The notes beneath the pieces were generated by a model. That model was not told the DNA's origin. It did not search any database and saw nothing but the letters and a program-made list of their open reading frames with translations. A program made the position numbers and the translations under genes. Below are positions 13,931-22,748 of a stretch of 25,612 nucleotides of DNA, in pieces; positions within the stretch are counted from its first letter, which is position 1; each line of letters opens with the position of its first letter. The stretch comes from Thermoleophilia bacterium (GTDB taxonomy: Bacteria > Actinomycetota > Thermoleophilia > Gaiellales > Gaiellaceae). The stretch spans positions 1 through 25,612 of the forward strand of contig JAICYG010000011.1 of the NCBI GenBank assembly GCA_025934335.1, given 5' to 3'.

Positions 13931-15285
13931 GGCTCCACCAGCTCGTTCGCGGCGGCGACGCGCGCGTAGTAGCGGCCGCTCCACTTCACCGTGCGCTCGA
14001 GCGTCTCGTAGTCGACGTGCACGAGACCGAAGCGCTGGCCGTAGCCGAGCGCCCACTCGAAGTTGTCGAGCAGCGACCAGTGGCAGTAGCCGATCACGTT
14101 CACGCCGCGTTCGATCGCCTCGTGCACCGCCGCGAGGTGGTCGTGGATGAAGCTGACGCGTTGCTCGTCGTGCAGCGGCTCGTTGAAGACGGCACCGTTC
14201 TCGGTGATCAGGATCGGGACGTCGCCGTAGTCGTCTCGCACGCGCACGAGCAGGTCGGTGAGCCCGCGCGGGACGATCGGCGTACCCGCTTCGGTCTGCG
14301 GCACTCCTGCGGTGAAGCCGCCGGTCGTCTCCGTCCCCTGCGGCACGACCACGCGCCATGGCCAGGGCGTGTCGCCGGGCACCGCCTCCAGCCACCGTGG
14401 CGCGTAGTAGTTGACCCCCAGGTAGTCCGCCGGCTCGGCGATCGTGGCAAGGTCGCCGTCTCGGATGAAGTCGAGCGAGCCGACACGCTCCTCGTAACGC
14501 GCACGCTGGTCGTCGGGGTACGTGCCGCGGAAGAGCGGGTCGAGGAACCAGCGGTTGACGTAGCCGTCCGAAGCCCACGAGGCCTCGGCGTCGGCCGGGT
14601 CGTCGGTGAGCGGATAGTGCGGCAGCAGGTTGGGCGCGGCGCCGATGCGCCCGCCCGCCCGCGACCGGCGGAACTCCTGCACCGCGCGTCCGTGCGCGTA
14701 GAGCAGATGGTGGAACACGGTCACCTCGCCGCGCAGGTCGTCCCGGTAGCCCGGCGCGTGCAGGCCGAGCAGGTAGCCGAGCAGACCGACGATCCACGGC
14801 TCGTTGATCGTCAGCCAGTAGCCGACGCGGTCGCCGAAGGCCTCGAAGCACGCCGCCGCGTACTCGGCGAAGCGCTCGGCCGTCTCGCGCGTGCGCCAGC
14901 CGCCCTCGTCCTCGAGCGCCTGCGGCAGGTCCCAGTGGTAGAGCGTCACGACCGGCTCGATCCCGCGCTCGTGCAGGCCCTCGAGCAGGCGGTCGTAGTG
15001 GTCGAAGCCGCGCGGCTCGCGCCGGCGGCCGTCCGGGAAGAGACGCGGCCACGCGAGCGAGCAGCGGTACGCGTTCAGGTTGAGCGCGGCGAGCAGGTCG
15101 AGATCCTCGTCGACCCGGTGGTAGTGGTCGCATGCGACGTCGCCGGTGCCGCCGCCCTCGATCTTCCCGGGCGTGTGCGAGAAGACGTCCCAGATCGACG
15201 GCCCACGCCCGTCGTCCGACACGGCACCCTCGATCTGGTACGCCGAGGTCGAAGCCCCCCAGAGGAAGCCGTCGGGGAACGTCAC
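13927..15285 (-). CDS. GH1 beta-glycosidase
   Basis: This is a retaining beta-glucosidase/beta-galactosidase type enzyme of 452 residues, the usual GH1 length. The N-terminal signature FLWGASTSAYQIEG, the acid/base Glu162 in TINEP and the nucleophile Glu362 in ITENGA are all intact, as is the aglycone-site segment CHWSLLDNFEW. No signal peptide is seen. The GTG at 15285 overlaps the stop of the uncharacterised barrel gene as GTGA. GH1 members can also be beta-mannosidases, beta-fucosidases or 6-phospho-enzymes, so the sugar removed is uncertain. Release of beta-galactose would supply galK and galT at the end of the same operon. Confidence 0.95.
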   Translation of the reverse strand: MTFPDGFLWGASTSAYQIEGAVSDDGRGPSIWDVFSHTPGKIEGGGTGDVACDHYHRVDEDLDLLAALNLNAYRCSLAWPRLFPDGRRREPRGFDHYDRLLEGLHERGIEPVVTLYHWDLPQALEDEGGWRTRETAERFAEYAAACFEAFGDRVGYWLTINEPWIVGLLGYLLGLHAPGYRDDLRGEVTVFHHLLYAHGRAVQEFRRSRAGGRIGAAPNLLPHYPLTDDPADAEASWASDGYVNRWFLDPLFRGTYPDDQRARYEERVGSLDFIRDGDLATIAEPADYLGVNYYAPRWLEAVPGDTPWPWRVVVPQGTETTGGFTAGVPQTEAGTPIVPRGLTDLLVRVRDDYGDVPILITENGAVFNEPLHDEQRVSFIHDHLAAVHEAIERGVNVIGYCHWSLLDNFEWALGYGQRFGLVHVDYETLERTVKWSGRYYARVAAANELVEP

Positions 15286-16952
15286 GCCAGCAGCTCCTCG
15301 CAGCCGAGCAGCAGCACGCCGACGCTCCACGCATGCGAGAGCGTCAGCAGCATGCCCTTCGCCTGGAAGCAATCGGTCTGGTAGTAGCGCTCGCTCGCCA
15401 TGCCGCGGTAGGCGTTGAAGTCACCGTCCTTCCGCGCGATGAACTGCCGGAAGCACGCGAGGTTCTCGATCGTCGTCTGCCGGTAGTAGTCGTCGCCCGT
15501 CGCCTCGGCGAGCCGCAGCATCTCCGGCACGCAGATCAGGCCGAACGCGTGCAGGTGCTGGTTCGCCGGCGAGGCCTGGTCGGCGCCGCGCGTGCGGAAG
15601 CCGTAGCGGCCGAGCAGCGTCTGCTCGCTGAAGTGGACGTCGTAGCTGTAGCGGAACGTGAGCAGCCAGTCGGCCGCGCGCCGCGCGTTCTCCCAGTCCT
15701 CGAGCGCGACGAACGCCATCACGGCGGCGTAGCCGTCCTCGGAGGTCGGCGCCAGGTCGACGTCCTCGGGTGCGCCGTACCAGCTGTCGAAGCGCGCGTA
15801 GTAGGCGCCGGCACGGCGGGCGGCGTCGAGCTCACCTGCCTGGACGAGCGCGGGAACCCACGCGAGCCCCGCGGTCCCCTCCCACGAGACTGCGTCGCCG
15901 GTCTCGACATGGTGCGCGGCCGGCAGCGCACCGTCGTTGCGCTGCGTGCGCACGGCGACAGCGATGTTCGAGCGCGCCGACGCAGCCCAGCGACCGCCCG
16001 CGCGCAGCATGAACAGCGTCGCGTCGGCAAGCGTGCGCGCGTGCAGGCGGCTGCGGTCGGGGTGCCAGCCCGTCGTCCAGCCGCGCTCCGCCGTCCACTG
16101 CGCCCAGTAGGTGCCGCCGGGCGTGAGGTTGCCCGCGATGTGGTCGAGCACCGACTCGGCGGCGCGAACGTAGTCGTCGTTCCCGACCCGCTGCCCGTGT
16201 CGCAGGAGCGCGTACGCGTACGGCGCTCCGCTCACCCACGAGACGTGCATGTTGTCGCGGTCCCCGCGCGCGCCGAACGCGTCGCGGTCGAATGCGGCCG
16301 TCTCCAGGAGGCGCGGCGGGTCGGGCTTGTAGTGCCACCGGTAGAGGCCCCAGGCGGCGAGCTGCGCCGCCTCCTCGACCGTCACCCAGCCGGGATCGGC
16401 GAACGGCTCGCGCGGCCGCAGGTCCGCACGCGTCACCTCGCGCACGTCGAGCTCGACCTGCTCGCCGGGCTGCCACCGATAGGTCCGAACGTCGGGCGGT
16501 GCCGGCACGTTCGAGCCGTCGTAGCGGAGCGGCTCCTCGCGGTAGGGGAAATCGAGCCAGACCACGGGGCGGCCGTCCCGGAGCTCGAAGCCGACGCCCG
16601 CCTGCCCGAGCGGGCTCCGCTCCGTGGTCGCGAGCCCGCGCCCACCGGAGAGGACCGCGGGAGTCGCGCACCTGTCTGCGCGGAACGACCAGCGGGGCGA
16701 CTCCATCCGCTCGATGTCGACCTGCGCCGCGAAACGGGGATAGATCCGCGTGCAGGCTGCCGGCCGGTTCTCGCCGTAGAAGACGCCGGGCACGAGCCAG
16801 TCCGGCTCGCCGTCGAGCTCGAGCTCAACGCGGATGCCTGCCTCGACGGGCGCGTCGCCGGCCCAGCGGACGCGGTTGCCGTCGAACACGAAGCCCTCGA
16901 CCGGCGAGCCGTCGAGAGCGAGCGCCCTGGAGGCTTGATGCGTTTCAGGCAT
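15282..16952 (-). CDS. Uncharacterised protein, predicted beta-sandwich plus (alpha/alpha) barrel, candidate glycosidase
   Basis: I do not recognise this 556-residue protein. The first 175 or so residues are strand-like and rich in Trp, Tyr and charged residues. From about 190 onward it is helical, with repeated hairpin segments typical of six-hairpin glycosidases. Candidate functional spots are DNMHVSW (233-239), the aromatic stretch TYWAQWTAERGWTTGWHPDR (281-300), a SEDGYAAVM segment and the ASPANQHLHAFG segment. There is no signal peptide. The ATG at 16952 overlaps the GH2 stop by 8 nt (ATGCCTGA) and excludes eight upstream in-frame residues. Its position between GH2 and GH1 enzymes suggests a glycan-cleaving or glycan-epimerising role, but no function is assigned. 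Confidence 0.75.
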   Translation of the reverse strand: MPETHQASRALALDGSPVEGFVFDGNRVRWAGDAPVEAGIRVELELDGEPDWLVPGVFYGENRPAACTRIYPRFAAQVDIERMESPRWSFRADRCATPAVLSGGRGLATTERSPLGQAGVGFELRDGRPVVWLDFPYREEPLRYDGSNVPAPPDVRTYRWQPGEQVELDVREVTRADLRPREPFADPGWVTVEEAAQLAAWGLYRWHYKPDPPRLLETAAFDRDAFGARGDRDNMHVSWVSGAPYAYALLRHGQRVGNDDYVRAAESVLDHIAGNLTPGGTYWAQWTAERGWTTGWHPDRSRLHARTLADATLFMLRAGGRWAASARSNIAVAVRTQRNDGALPAAHHVETGDAVSWEGTAGLAWVPALVQAGELDAARRAGAYYARFDSWYGAPEDVDLAPTSEDGYAAVMAFVALEDWENARRAADWLLTFRYSYDVHFSEQTLLGRYGFRTRGADQASPANQHLHAFGLICVPEMLRLAEATGDDYYRQTTIENLACFRQFIARKDGDFNAYRGMASERYYQTDCFQAKGMLLTLSHAWSVGVLLLGCEELLA

Positions 16953-18810
16953 TCCAGCCCTCGAACGTCTCCGCATCGACCGCGCGCTCCTCGCCGGGCA
17001 GGAGGTCGATGACGTCGCCGCAGACGATGCCGATCGCCGCGACGTCGCCCGTGTTCCGAAGAACGCCGCCGCGCAGCTTGACGCGCGCCGACGGCAGGTC
17101 GAGCAGGGGCGCGAGGGTCTCGCTCTTGCTCATGACGTAGCGGTTCGCACCGTGGAGGTCGACGAGGAAGACGTCGGTGGAGATCGCGTCGAGCGACGCG
17201 ACGATCTCGCCGTCGCCGCGCGCGACCTCGTTGCCATGGAGGTCGACGATCCGGCCGGCGCCTGCGATGCGAACCTCGTCGCGGCCGCCCCACGCACACG
17301 TGGCGAACTGTGCGGACGGCGCGCCCAGGTAGGCGCGCCTGACGCCCCAGTACGCGGGCTTCGGCTCGCCGCGCCAGTCGACGACGGCGGTGCACCAGGC
17401 GTTCGGGTACGACTCGTTCAGCTGCCAGGGGATGACGCCGATCCCCTGCCGCAGCCTCGCCTCGACTGCGTAGCGGAGGCCGTCGTACTGGAGCCACTGG
17501 CTCGCACGCCGCATGGTCTCGAGATCGCCGATGCGGCCGCCGAAGCACTCCTGCACGAGCGGCGCGTTGTTCCACCAGGCGCCGAGGTGCTCGTACACCG
17601 GGTTCGAGCGGTCGGCGGGCCAGCGGTGCTCGTCGGCGATCAGCGCCTCGTGCGCAGCACGATTCGTCATCCCCTCGACGCCGAACTCGCTGTGCAGCCT
17701 GCACGCGGCCGGCGCGTCGTAATGCGGGTTGTGCGCGCTCAGCCCCTGGTGCTCCCAGGGGCCGTGGGCGTCGGCCTCGCCGAGCGGCGAGGTCGGGAGC
17801 CACGTCCGCACCGGATCGAGCTCGCGAACCACGCTGCGAAGCGCGGCGAGCGCCGGGGTCGAGTCGTCGCCGTCGAGCTCGTTGCCGCCGCACCACACCG
17901 CGAGCGACGGGTGGCGCGCGAGTCGCGACACGATCTGCCGTGCGTCCGCCGCCAGCGTCTCGACGAAGGCCGGGTCGCTCGACGGGACGCTCTCCATGCC
18001 CGAGCTCGACTGGCTGAACTCCTGCCAGACCGCGAGCCCGAGCCCGTCGCACACGTCGTAGAAGTGCTCCGACTCGAGCAGCCCGCCGCCCCACACGCGG
18101 ATCAGGTTCGCACCCGAGCTCGCTGCGAGGCGCAGCAGCCGTTCCACCTTCTCCGACCGCGGCACGCCGTAGAGCGCGTCGACGGGGACCCAGTTCCAGC
18201 CCTTCACGAGCTCCTTCTCGGCGCCCCGCACGAGCCGGTAGTCGGCGTCGAGCGTCGCCCGCGGCGTCGCCGGCACGCCCGTCGGCACGGGCTCGTTCAG
18301 GGTCACGGAGCGCCAGATCCCCTGCTGGACGAGCCGCGGGCAGAAGTCCCAGCCGTAGCTCATGCGCGGCTTGTGGACGCGCACGCGCGAGGTGCGGCCG
18401 ACCTGCGGCTCGCTCGCCGGCGCCGGGTGCACGACGACGGCGAGCAGGTGGTTGCCCGCGGGCACCTCGACGTCGAACGGCGTGAAGCAGCCGACGTGAT
18501 GCGCCGCCTCGCCGCCGTCGAGGAAGACGGTCGCTTCGTGATCGACCCCCTCGAAGCGAACGACGGACGCGCTGTCGACGGAGAGGCGCGTGCGGTAGAT
18601 CCACGCGCGCTCGGGCACCCACTCCGCCTGTCGCGAATTGCGCTCGAAGTACAGAGCGGGCAGCTCGCCCGCGCGCACGAGGTCGTCCATGACCGAGCCC
18701 GGCACGCGCGCGGGCAGCCACCCGGACGCGTCCCACGGCTTGTCGACGTGCCACTGCCACTCGTCGCCGAGGAAGCCGCGCAGCTGCCAGCCGTCGCCGT
18801 CGAGCTTCAA
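16945..18810 (-). CDS. GH2 beta-mannosidase-like glycosidase lacking the middle Ig-like domain
   Basis: This 621-residue GH2 enzyme begins with a sugar-binding jelly-roll domain (about 1-172, with WIYRTRL and SYGWDFCPRL). Its TIM barrel starts near LVKGWNWVPVDALYG (about 201). The acid/base Glu311 in WCGGNE and the nucleophile Glu375 in LHSEFG are present, in the style of beta-mannosidases. Canonical enzymes of this type exceed 800 residues and place an Ig-like domain of about 100 residues between the jelly roll and barrel; here only about 25 residues separate them. The start is a TTG overlapping the GH38 stop (TTGA). With GH38 upstream it could remove the core beta-mannose of an N-glycan. 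Family is firm; substrate is inferred. Confidence 0.9.
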   Translation of the reverse strand: MKLDGDGWQLRGFLGDEWQWHVDKPWDASGWLPARVPGSVMDDLVRAGELPALYFERNSRQAEWVPERAWIYRTRLSVDSASVVRFEGVDHEATVFLDGGEAAHHVGCFTPFDVEVPAGNHLLAVVVHPAPASEPQVGRTSRVRVHKPRMSYGWDFCPRLVQQGIWRSVTLNEPVPTGVPATPRATLDADYRLVRGAEKELVKGWNWVPVDALYGVPRSEKVERLLRLAASSGANLIRVWGGGLLESEHFYDVCDGLGLAVWQEFSQSSSGMESVPSSDPAFVETLAADARQIVSRLARHPSLAVWCGGNELDGDDSTPALAALRSVVRELDPVRTWLPTSPLGEADAHGPWEHQGLSAHNPHYDAPAACRLHSEFGVEGMTNRAAHEALIADEHRWPADRSNPVYEHLGAWWNNAPLVQECFGGRIGDLETMRRASQWLQYDGLRYAVEARLRQGIGVIPWQLNESYPNAWCTAVVDWRGEPKPAYWGVRRAYLGAPSAQFATCAWGGRDEVRIAGAGRIVDLHGNEVARGDGEIVASLDAISTDVFLVDLHGANRYVMSKSETLAPLLDLPSARVKLRGGVLRNTGDVAAIGIVCGDVIDLLPGEERAVDAETFEGWNA

Positions 18811-21200
18811 AGCTCGAGGAGGTTCGTCTCGCGCACCGGCTGCACCGGGTCGCGAGGCACGAAGACGGTCTTGATCTCGCTCGCGCCGAAGCCGAGGTCG
18901 AGGGTGCGGCCGAGGAGCGGCAGCTCGATGCTCGCATCGGCGTCGCGGCCCGCGGTCTCGTAGCCGCGCAGCACGTAGCCCTCACCGTCCTCGGCGGCCT
19001 TCAGCACCGTGATGACGACCGGGCCGCCGCCGTCGTCCGCGAAGGAGCGCTCGGCGGGCAGCTTGCCTTCGTGATAGCTCTCGAGCATGGCGTACGCGGG
19101 CTGGTTCAGCTCCGCCGCGAGCCGCACGACACCCGCGCCGCGCCAGTCGCCGTCGTGCGGCACGAGGCGCACGCGGAACCGCTGTCGCCCCTGGTCCATG
19201 TACTCGAAGTCGCCGCCGTCCTCGAGCTCGCGCGGATCGTGCCACGCCCAGACCGGCGAGCGGACGGCGCTGACGCCGATGTCGGCGCCGAGCACGTCGT
19301 AGCCCGACTTGGCGTCGTTGATCACGGTGAGCCCGCGCCCGGCGCCGGAGACGTCGACCCACGACTGGCCCGGGTCCTCGTGCCCGTTCGGCTCCCGCTC
19401 GAGATGGCCGTACGGCGTCTCGAACGTCGCCCGCGGATCGAGCACGGTCGTCGGGTAGCGGAGCTTCAGGAGCTTCAACTGCTCATGCCAATCGACTGCG
19501 ACGTTCACGTCGACGTGCGCGGAATCCGCGCCGAGCACGTAGTCCTCGCGGAGCGTCGAGCTGCCGTACGTGCTCTCGACGCGCAGCATCGCGCGCACCG
19601 GGCCGTTCTCGACGAGCGAGACCGAGACGCAGCCGAACTCGCCGACGACGTCGTCGTACGCCGTCACCGCGTGCCCCCAGGTATCCGACACGTCGTCGAC
19701 GACGACCGCGTGCGGGGAATGCGGCGACGCGAGGTCGGCACCGGTCGCCTTGTGCACGAGCCGCGCGATGCGGCCGGTGGCACCGTCGAGCTCGAGCAGC
19801 AGATGACCGTTCTCGACCGTCGTCCCGCTCGCCTCGACGCGGCCCTGTGTCGCCGCGGCCGGCCGGATCGTGTACAGCCGGTAGCCGAGGGCCGGGACGT
19901 CGGCCGCGAAGACGAGGCGGGCGCGGTTGCTGCTCATCGTCGTCAGCGACCGGGTCTGCTGCAGCGGCACCTCGTTGCCGTCGGCGTCGGTGAGCATCAC
20001 GCCGTCGGCGGTCAGCCAGTTGTACTCGAGCTCGACGTCGGTGCGGAGGCGCCACGGGTGCTGGTTGAAGACGAGCACCGGACGCGTTCCCTCCTCGAAC
20101 GGCACCTCGACCTGCCGCGCGATCGACTGCACCGCGCGGTTGAAGGCGAGCGCCGCGAGCGAGCTCGCGTGGCCGATCTGGTCGCGCGCGTCCTCGTACG
20201 CCGGCTGGATCGAGGTGCCCGCAAGTGTGTCGTGGAACTGGTTGAAGAGCAGGAGCTGCCAGGCTTCCGACAGCTCGCGCAGCGGGTACGGCTGCGACCC
20301 GAGCATGTCGGCGACTACCGACCACTTCTCGGCGCGCTGCAGCAGGTTCTCGGCGCGCCGGTTCCAGCGCTTGACGCCGGAGTGGGTCGTGTAGCAGCCG
20401 GGCGCGTGGTACTGCAGGTCGCCGCGCCACACCGGCACGTCCTCGTCCGCGACCGCGTCGAAGAACCGCCGCAGCGAGCTCAGCCGCAGATGCGTGCCGC
20501 CTTCGCGCGCGTCGATCTCTGCGATCGACCGGAGATTCGCCTTCGTCGGGCCGCCGCCGTGGTTGCCGACGCCGTAGAAGACGGCGAGTTCGTCCATGTC
20601 GGACGGCAGGGTCGCGAGCGACTTCTCGACGTGGTCGCCGAGGTCGTCCCGGGGGGCGCAGTACTCGTGCGGGATGCGGTAGGCGAGCACGCTCGAGCCG
20701 TCGGCCGACTCCCAGTGGAAGAGCGGGCCCGGCACGTCGGCGTTCTCGTCGGGCTTCGGGCGCAGGAAGACGTACGAGTCGAGGCCGCTGCGGCGCAGGA
20801 TCTGCGGCAGCGAGGCGTTGTGCCCGAACGAGTCGAGGTTGGCGCCGGTGGTGGCCGCGAAGCCGAAGCGATCGAGCAGCCACCGCTGGCCGTAGAGGCC
20901 CTGGCGCACGAACGACTCCCCGGCGGGGATGTTGCAGTCCGGCTCGATCCACCAGCCGCCGACCACCTGCCAGCGGCCCTCGGCGACCCGCTCGCGGATG
21001 CGCGCATACAGCTCGGGGTCGCTCTCCTCGACCCACTGCAGGAAGAGCACCGAGGTGTGCGTGAAGACGAAGTCGGGGTTCTCGTCCATCCGGTCGAGCG
21101 CGGAGCGGAAGGTGGCGCGCACCTCCTGGTAGCCCTCCGGCCACTGCCACAGCCAGACCGGGTCGATGTGGGCATTGCCGATCATGTGCAGCGTCCTCAC
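18807..21200 (-). CDS. GH38 alpha-mannosidase
   Basis: This 797-residue retaining alpha-mannosidase is zinc dependent and removes alpha-linked mannose. The N-terminal NAHIDPVWLW supplies the metal ligands His11 and Asp13. Asp123 in NLDSFGHN is the expected nucleophile and metal ligand, and a long beta-rich C-terminal region completes the usual architecture. The length is normal for bacterial GH38 enzymes. No signal peptide is seen, so it acts in the cytoplasm on imported oligosaccharides. The GTG at 21200 overlaps the SIS gene stop as GTGA. Mannose it releases could be phosphorylated by the ROK kinase two genes upstream. Linkage preference is not readable from sequence. Confidence 0.95.
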   Translation of the reverse strand: MRTLHMIGNAHIDPVWLWQWPEGYQEVRATFRSALDRMDENPDFVFTHTSVLFLQWVEESDPELYARIRERVAEGRWQVVGGWWIEPDCNIPAGESFVRQGLYGQRWLLDRFGFAATTGANLDSFGHNASLPQILRRSGLDSYVFLRPKPDENADVPGPLFHWESADGSSVLAYRIPHEYCAPRDDLGDHVEKSLATLPSDMDELAVFYGVGNHGGGPTKANLRSIAEIDAREGGTHLRLSSLRRFFDAVADEDVPVWRGDLQYHAPGCYTTHSGVKRWNRRAENLLQRAEKWSVVADMLGSQPYPLRELSEAWQLLLFNQFHDTLAGTSIQPAYEDARDQIGHASSLAALAFNRAVQSIARQVEVPFEEGTRPVLVFNQHPWRLRTDVELEYNWLTADGVMLTDADGNEVPLQQTRSLTTMSSNRARLVFAADVPALGYRLYTIRPAAATQGRVEASGTTVENGHLLLELDGATGRIARLVHKATGADLASPHSPHAVVVDDVSDTWGHAVTAYDDVVGEFGCVSVSLVENGPVRAMLRVESTYGSSTLREDYVLGADSAHVDVNVAVDWHEQLKLLKLRYPTTVLDPRATFETPYGHLEREPNGHEDPGQSWVDVSGAGRGLTVINDAKSGYDVLGADIGVSAVRSPVWAWHDPRELEDGGDFEYMDQGRQRFRVRLVPHDGDWRGAGVVRLAAELNQPAYAMLESYHEGKLPAERSFADDGGGPVVITVLKAAEDGEGYVLRGYETAGRDADASIELPLLGRTLDLGFGASEIKTVFVPRDPVQPVRETNLLEL

Positions 21201-21763
21201 GAGTCGGCCGCCCAGCGGTCGACCTCGTCGAGCACGACGTGAAGGAGCAGCACGTGCATCTCCTGCACGCGCGCGGTCGAGTCCGACGGCACGACGAGCG
21301 CGTGCACGGCGTGCTCGGCGGCGGGCAATCCCTGCCCGCCGCCGAACAGCACCGTCACTGCCCCCAGCCCGCGGGCAACCGCGAGCGCGTCCACGACGTT
21401 CGGCGAACGGCCGCTCGTCGTGAACCCGATGACGACATCGCCCTCGCGCGCGAACGCCCGAACCTGGCGCGCGAAGAGCTCGTCGAAGTCGTAGTCGTTG
21501 GCGATGCAGGTGAGCACCGTGGGGTCGGCGGCGAGCGACTGCGCCGCGAGCGGCCGCCGCTCGCGCTTGAAGCGCGCGACGAGCTCCTCTGCGAAGTGGA
21601 GCGAGTCGGCGGCGCTGCCGCCGTTGCCGAATGTGTAGACGCGGCCGCCGCGCTCGTAGCAGGCGATGATCGCCGCGGCGATCTCCGAGGCGGCGGGCAG
21701 GAGGCCCTCGATGCGAGCTGCGAGCGCGAGGTGCTCCTCGACCGCCTGCCGCGCCTCAGCCAT
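21197..21763 (-). CDS. SIS-domain sugar-phosphate isomerase, GmhA type
   Basis: This 188-residue single SIS domain has the phosphosugar-binding motif FGNGGSAADSLHFAEEL (45-61), IANDYDFDELFARQV and TTSGRSPNVVDAL, matching the GmhA/DiaA group. GmhA converts sedoheptulose-7-phosphate to D-glycero-manno-heptose-7-phosphate. No other heptose gene is present, so a different ketose/aldose phosphate interconversion on the operon's sugars is more likely. The ATG at 21763 overlaps the ROK kinase stop by 8 nt (ATGGCTGA), and the stop overlaps the GH38 GTG. An isomerase acting on the product of the ROK kinase would make sense of the order. That role is inferred. Confidence 0.85.
   Translation of the reverse strand: MAEARQAVEEHLALAARIEGLLPAASEIAAAIIACYERGGRVYTFGNGGSAADSLHFAEELVARFKRERRPLAAQSLAADPTVLTCIANDYDFDELFARQVRAFAREGDVVIGFTTSGRSPNVVDALAVARGLGAVTVLFGGGQGLPAAEHAVHALVVPSDSTARVQEMHVLLLHVVLDEVDRWAADS
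21315..21345. other. 13-bp perfect stem with 5-nt loop inside the SIS gene
   Basis: The arm TCGGCGGCGGGCA and its exact reverse complement flank the loop ATCCC. The stem falls in the codons for FGGGQGLPAAE, about 115 nt before the end of the SIS gene. No U-run follows on the transcribed strand, so it is not a typical terminator. It may be a chance product of Gly- and Ala-rich coding, or an mRNA-processing or stability hairpin ahead of the hydrolase genes. Confidence 0.4.
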
Positions 21764-22748
21764 GCCCAGGGACGTCTCCCGTCGCACGGTCGTACACGAT
21801 CGCGGCCGCACCGAGCACGCCGACCCGGTCGCCGAAAGGCGAGAGCACGACGTCGACGGCCTCGCCCGCGGGCCTCATCGCCCCCCGGCGAACGCCCGCG
21901 CGCACCGGGTCGAGCAGCAGCGCACCGGAGCCCGTGACGCCGCCGCCGAGCACGACGAGCTCGGGCTCGAACAGGTCGACGATCGAGATCAGTCCGCACG
22001 TGAGCGCCTCGACGGTCTCGTCCCAGAGGGCGCGAGCAGCCGGCTCGCCCTCGTGCGCGGCAGCGGCGACGTCCTTCGACGTGGCATAGGGCAGCCCGGC
22101 CTCGTGCGCGCGCTCGGCGATCGACGTGCCGGACACGTACGCCTCGAGGCAGCCGAGCCGGCCGCAGCCGCGGCAGCGGCGGCCGCGCCAGTCGACCGTG
22201 ACGTGGCCGAGCTCGCCGCCGTTGCCGCTCGCGCCGCGGTAGAGGCTTCCGTCGATGACGACACCGCCGCCCACGCCGGTCGAGATCGTCAGGTACACCA
22301 TGTGGCGCACGCCGGCGCCGGCGCCCCAGCGGTGCTCACCCGCGGCGGCCGCGGTCGCGTCGTTCTCGAGCGTCACCGGCCGCTCGAACGCATGTGCGGC
22401 AAGGTCGTTGATCGGCACGTCGCGCCAGCCGGGCAGGTGCGGCGGCGCGATCAGGACGCCGCGCGCCGCGTCGAGCGGGCCGCCGCAGCCGATCCCGACT
22501 GCCTCGATCGCCGGCCAGTCGACGCCGGACTCGGCGACGACACGCCGACCGAGCTCGAACAGCCGCGGCAGCGCAACGTCGGGGCCCTCCTGCGCCCGGG
22601 TCGGCTCGACCGCGAACGAGTGGACGACGCCGTTCGCGTCGACGACGCCCGCGGCGAGCTTCGTCCCGCCGATGTCGAGCGCGAGGACGGGCGAGGGAAG
22701 CGAGCCGGCGGGAACGCCCGCGGCCGGAGCTGCTGCCGACGTGGCCAA
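21756..22748 (-). CDS. ROK-family sugar kinase
   Basis: This 330-residue ROK protein has the ATP-binding LALDIGGTKLAAG (22-34), the catalytic ENDATAAAAGEH, the STGVGGGVV loop, GELGHVTVD and the zinc-knuckle-like CRGCGRLGCLEAYVSG. It has no N-terminal helix-turn-helix, so it is a kinase rather than a ROK repressor. Glucose, mannose, fructose or N-acyl-hexosamine are typical substrates; mannose would fit the adjacent GH38. The start is a TTG placed immediately after the permease TAG, preceded by GGAAGGG at suitable spacing. No ATG or GTG is available between it and the conserved region, and the first 20 residues are a low-complexity Ala/Pro tail. Confidence 0.88.
   Translation of the reverse strand: MATSAAAPAAGVPAGSLPSPVLALDIGGTKLAAGVVDANGVVHSFAVEPTRAQEGPDVALPRLFELGRRVVAESGVDWPAIEAVGIGCGGPLDAARGVLIAPPHLPGWRDVPINDLAAHAFERPVTLENDATAAAAGEHRWGAGAGVRHMVYLTISTGVGGGVVIDGSLYRGASGNGGELGHVTVDWRGRRCRGCGRLGCLEAYVSGTSIAERAHEAGLPYATSKDVAAAAHEGEPAARALWDETVEALTCGLISIVDLFEPELVVLGGGVTGSGALLLDPVRAGVRRGAMRPAGEAVDVVLSPFGDRVGVLGAAAIVYDRATGDVPGHG

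Noticed and set aside
12488..15334. One giant fused sulfatase reading frame starting near 15334
   Set aside because: The upstream half is a frame-shifted shadow of the GH1 gene. The sulfatase proper starts at the GTG at 13930, which overlaps the GH1 stop as GTGA and precedes the conserved KPNVLLVLVDQ.
21756..22748. ROK protein as the operon's transcription repressor
   Set aside because: ROK repressors have an N-terminal helix-turn-helix of about 80 residues. Here only about 20 Ala/Pro-rich residues precede the ATP-binding DIGGTK motif, so it is a kinase.
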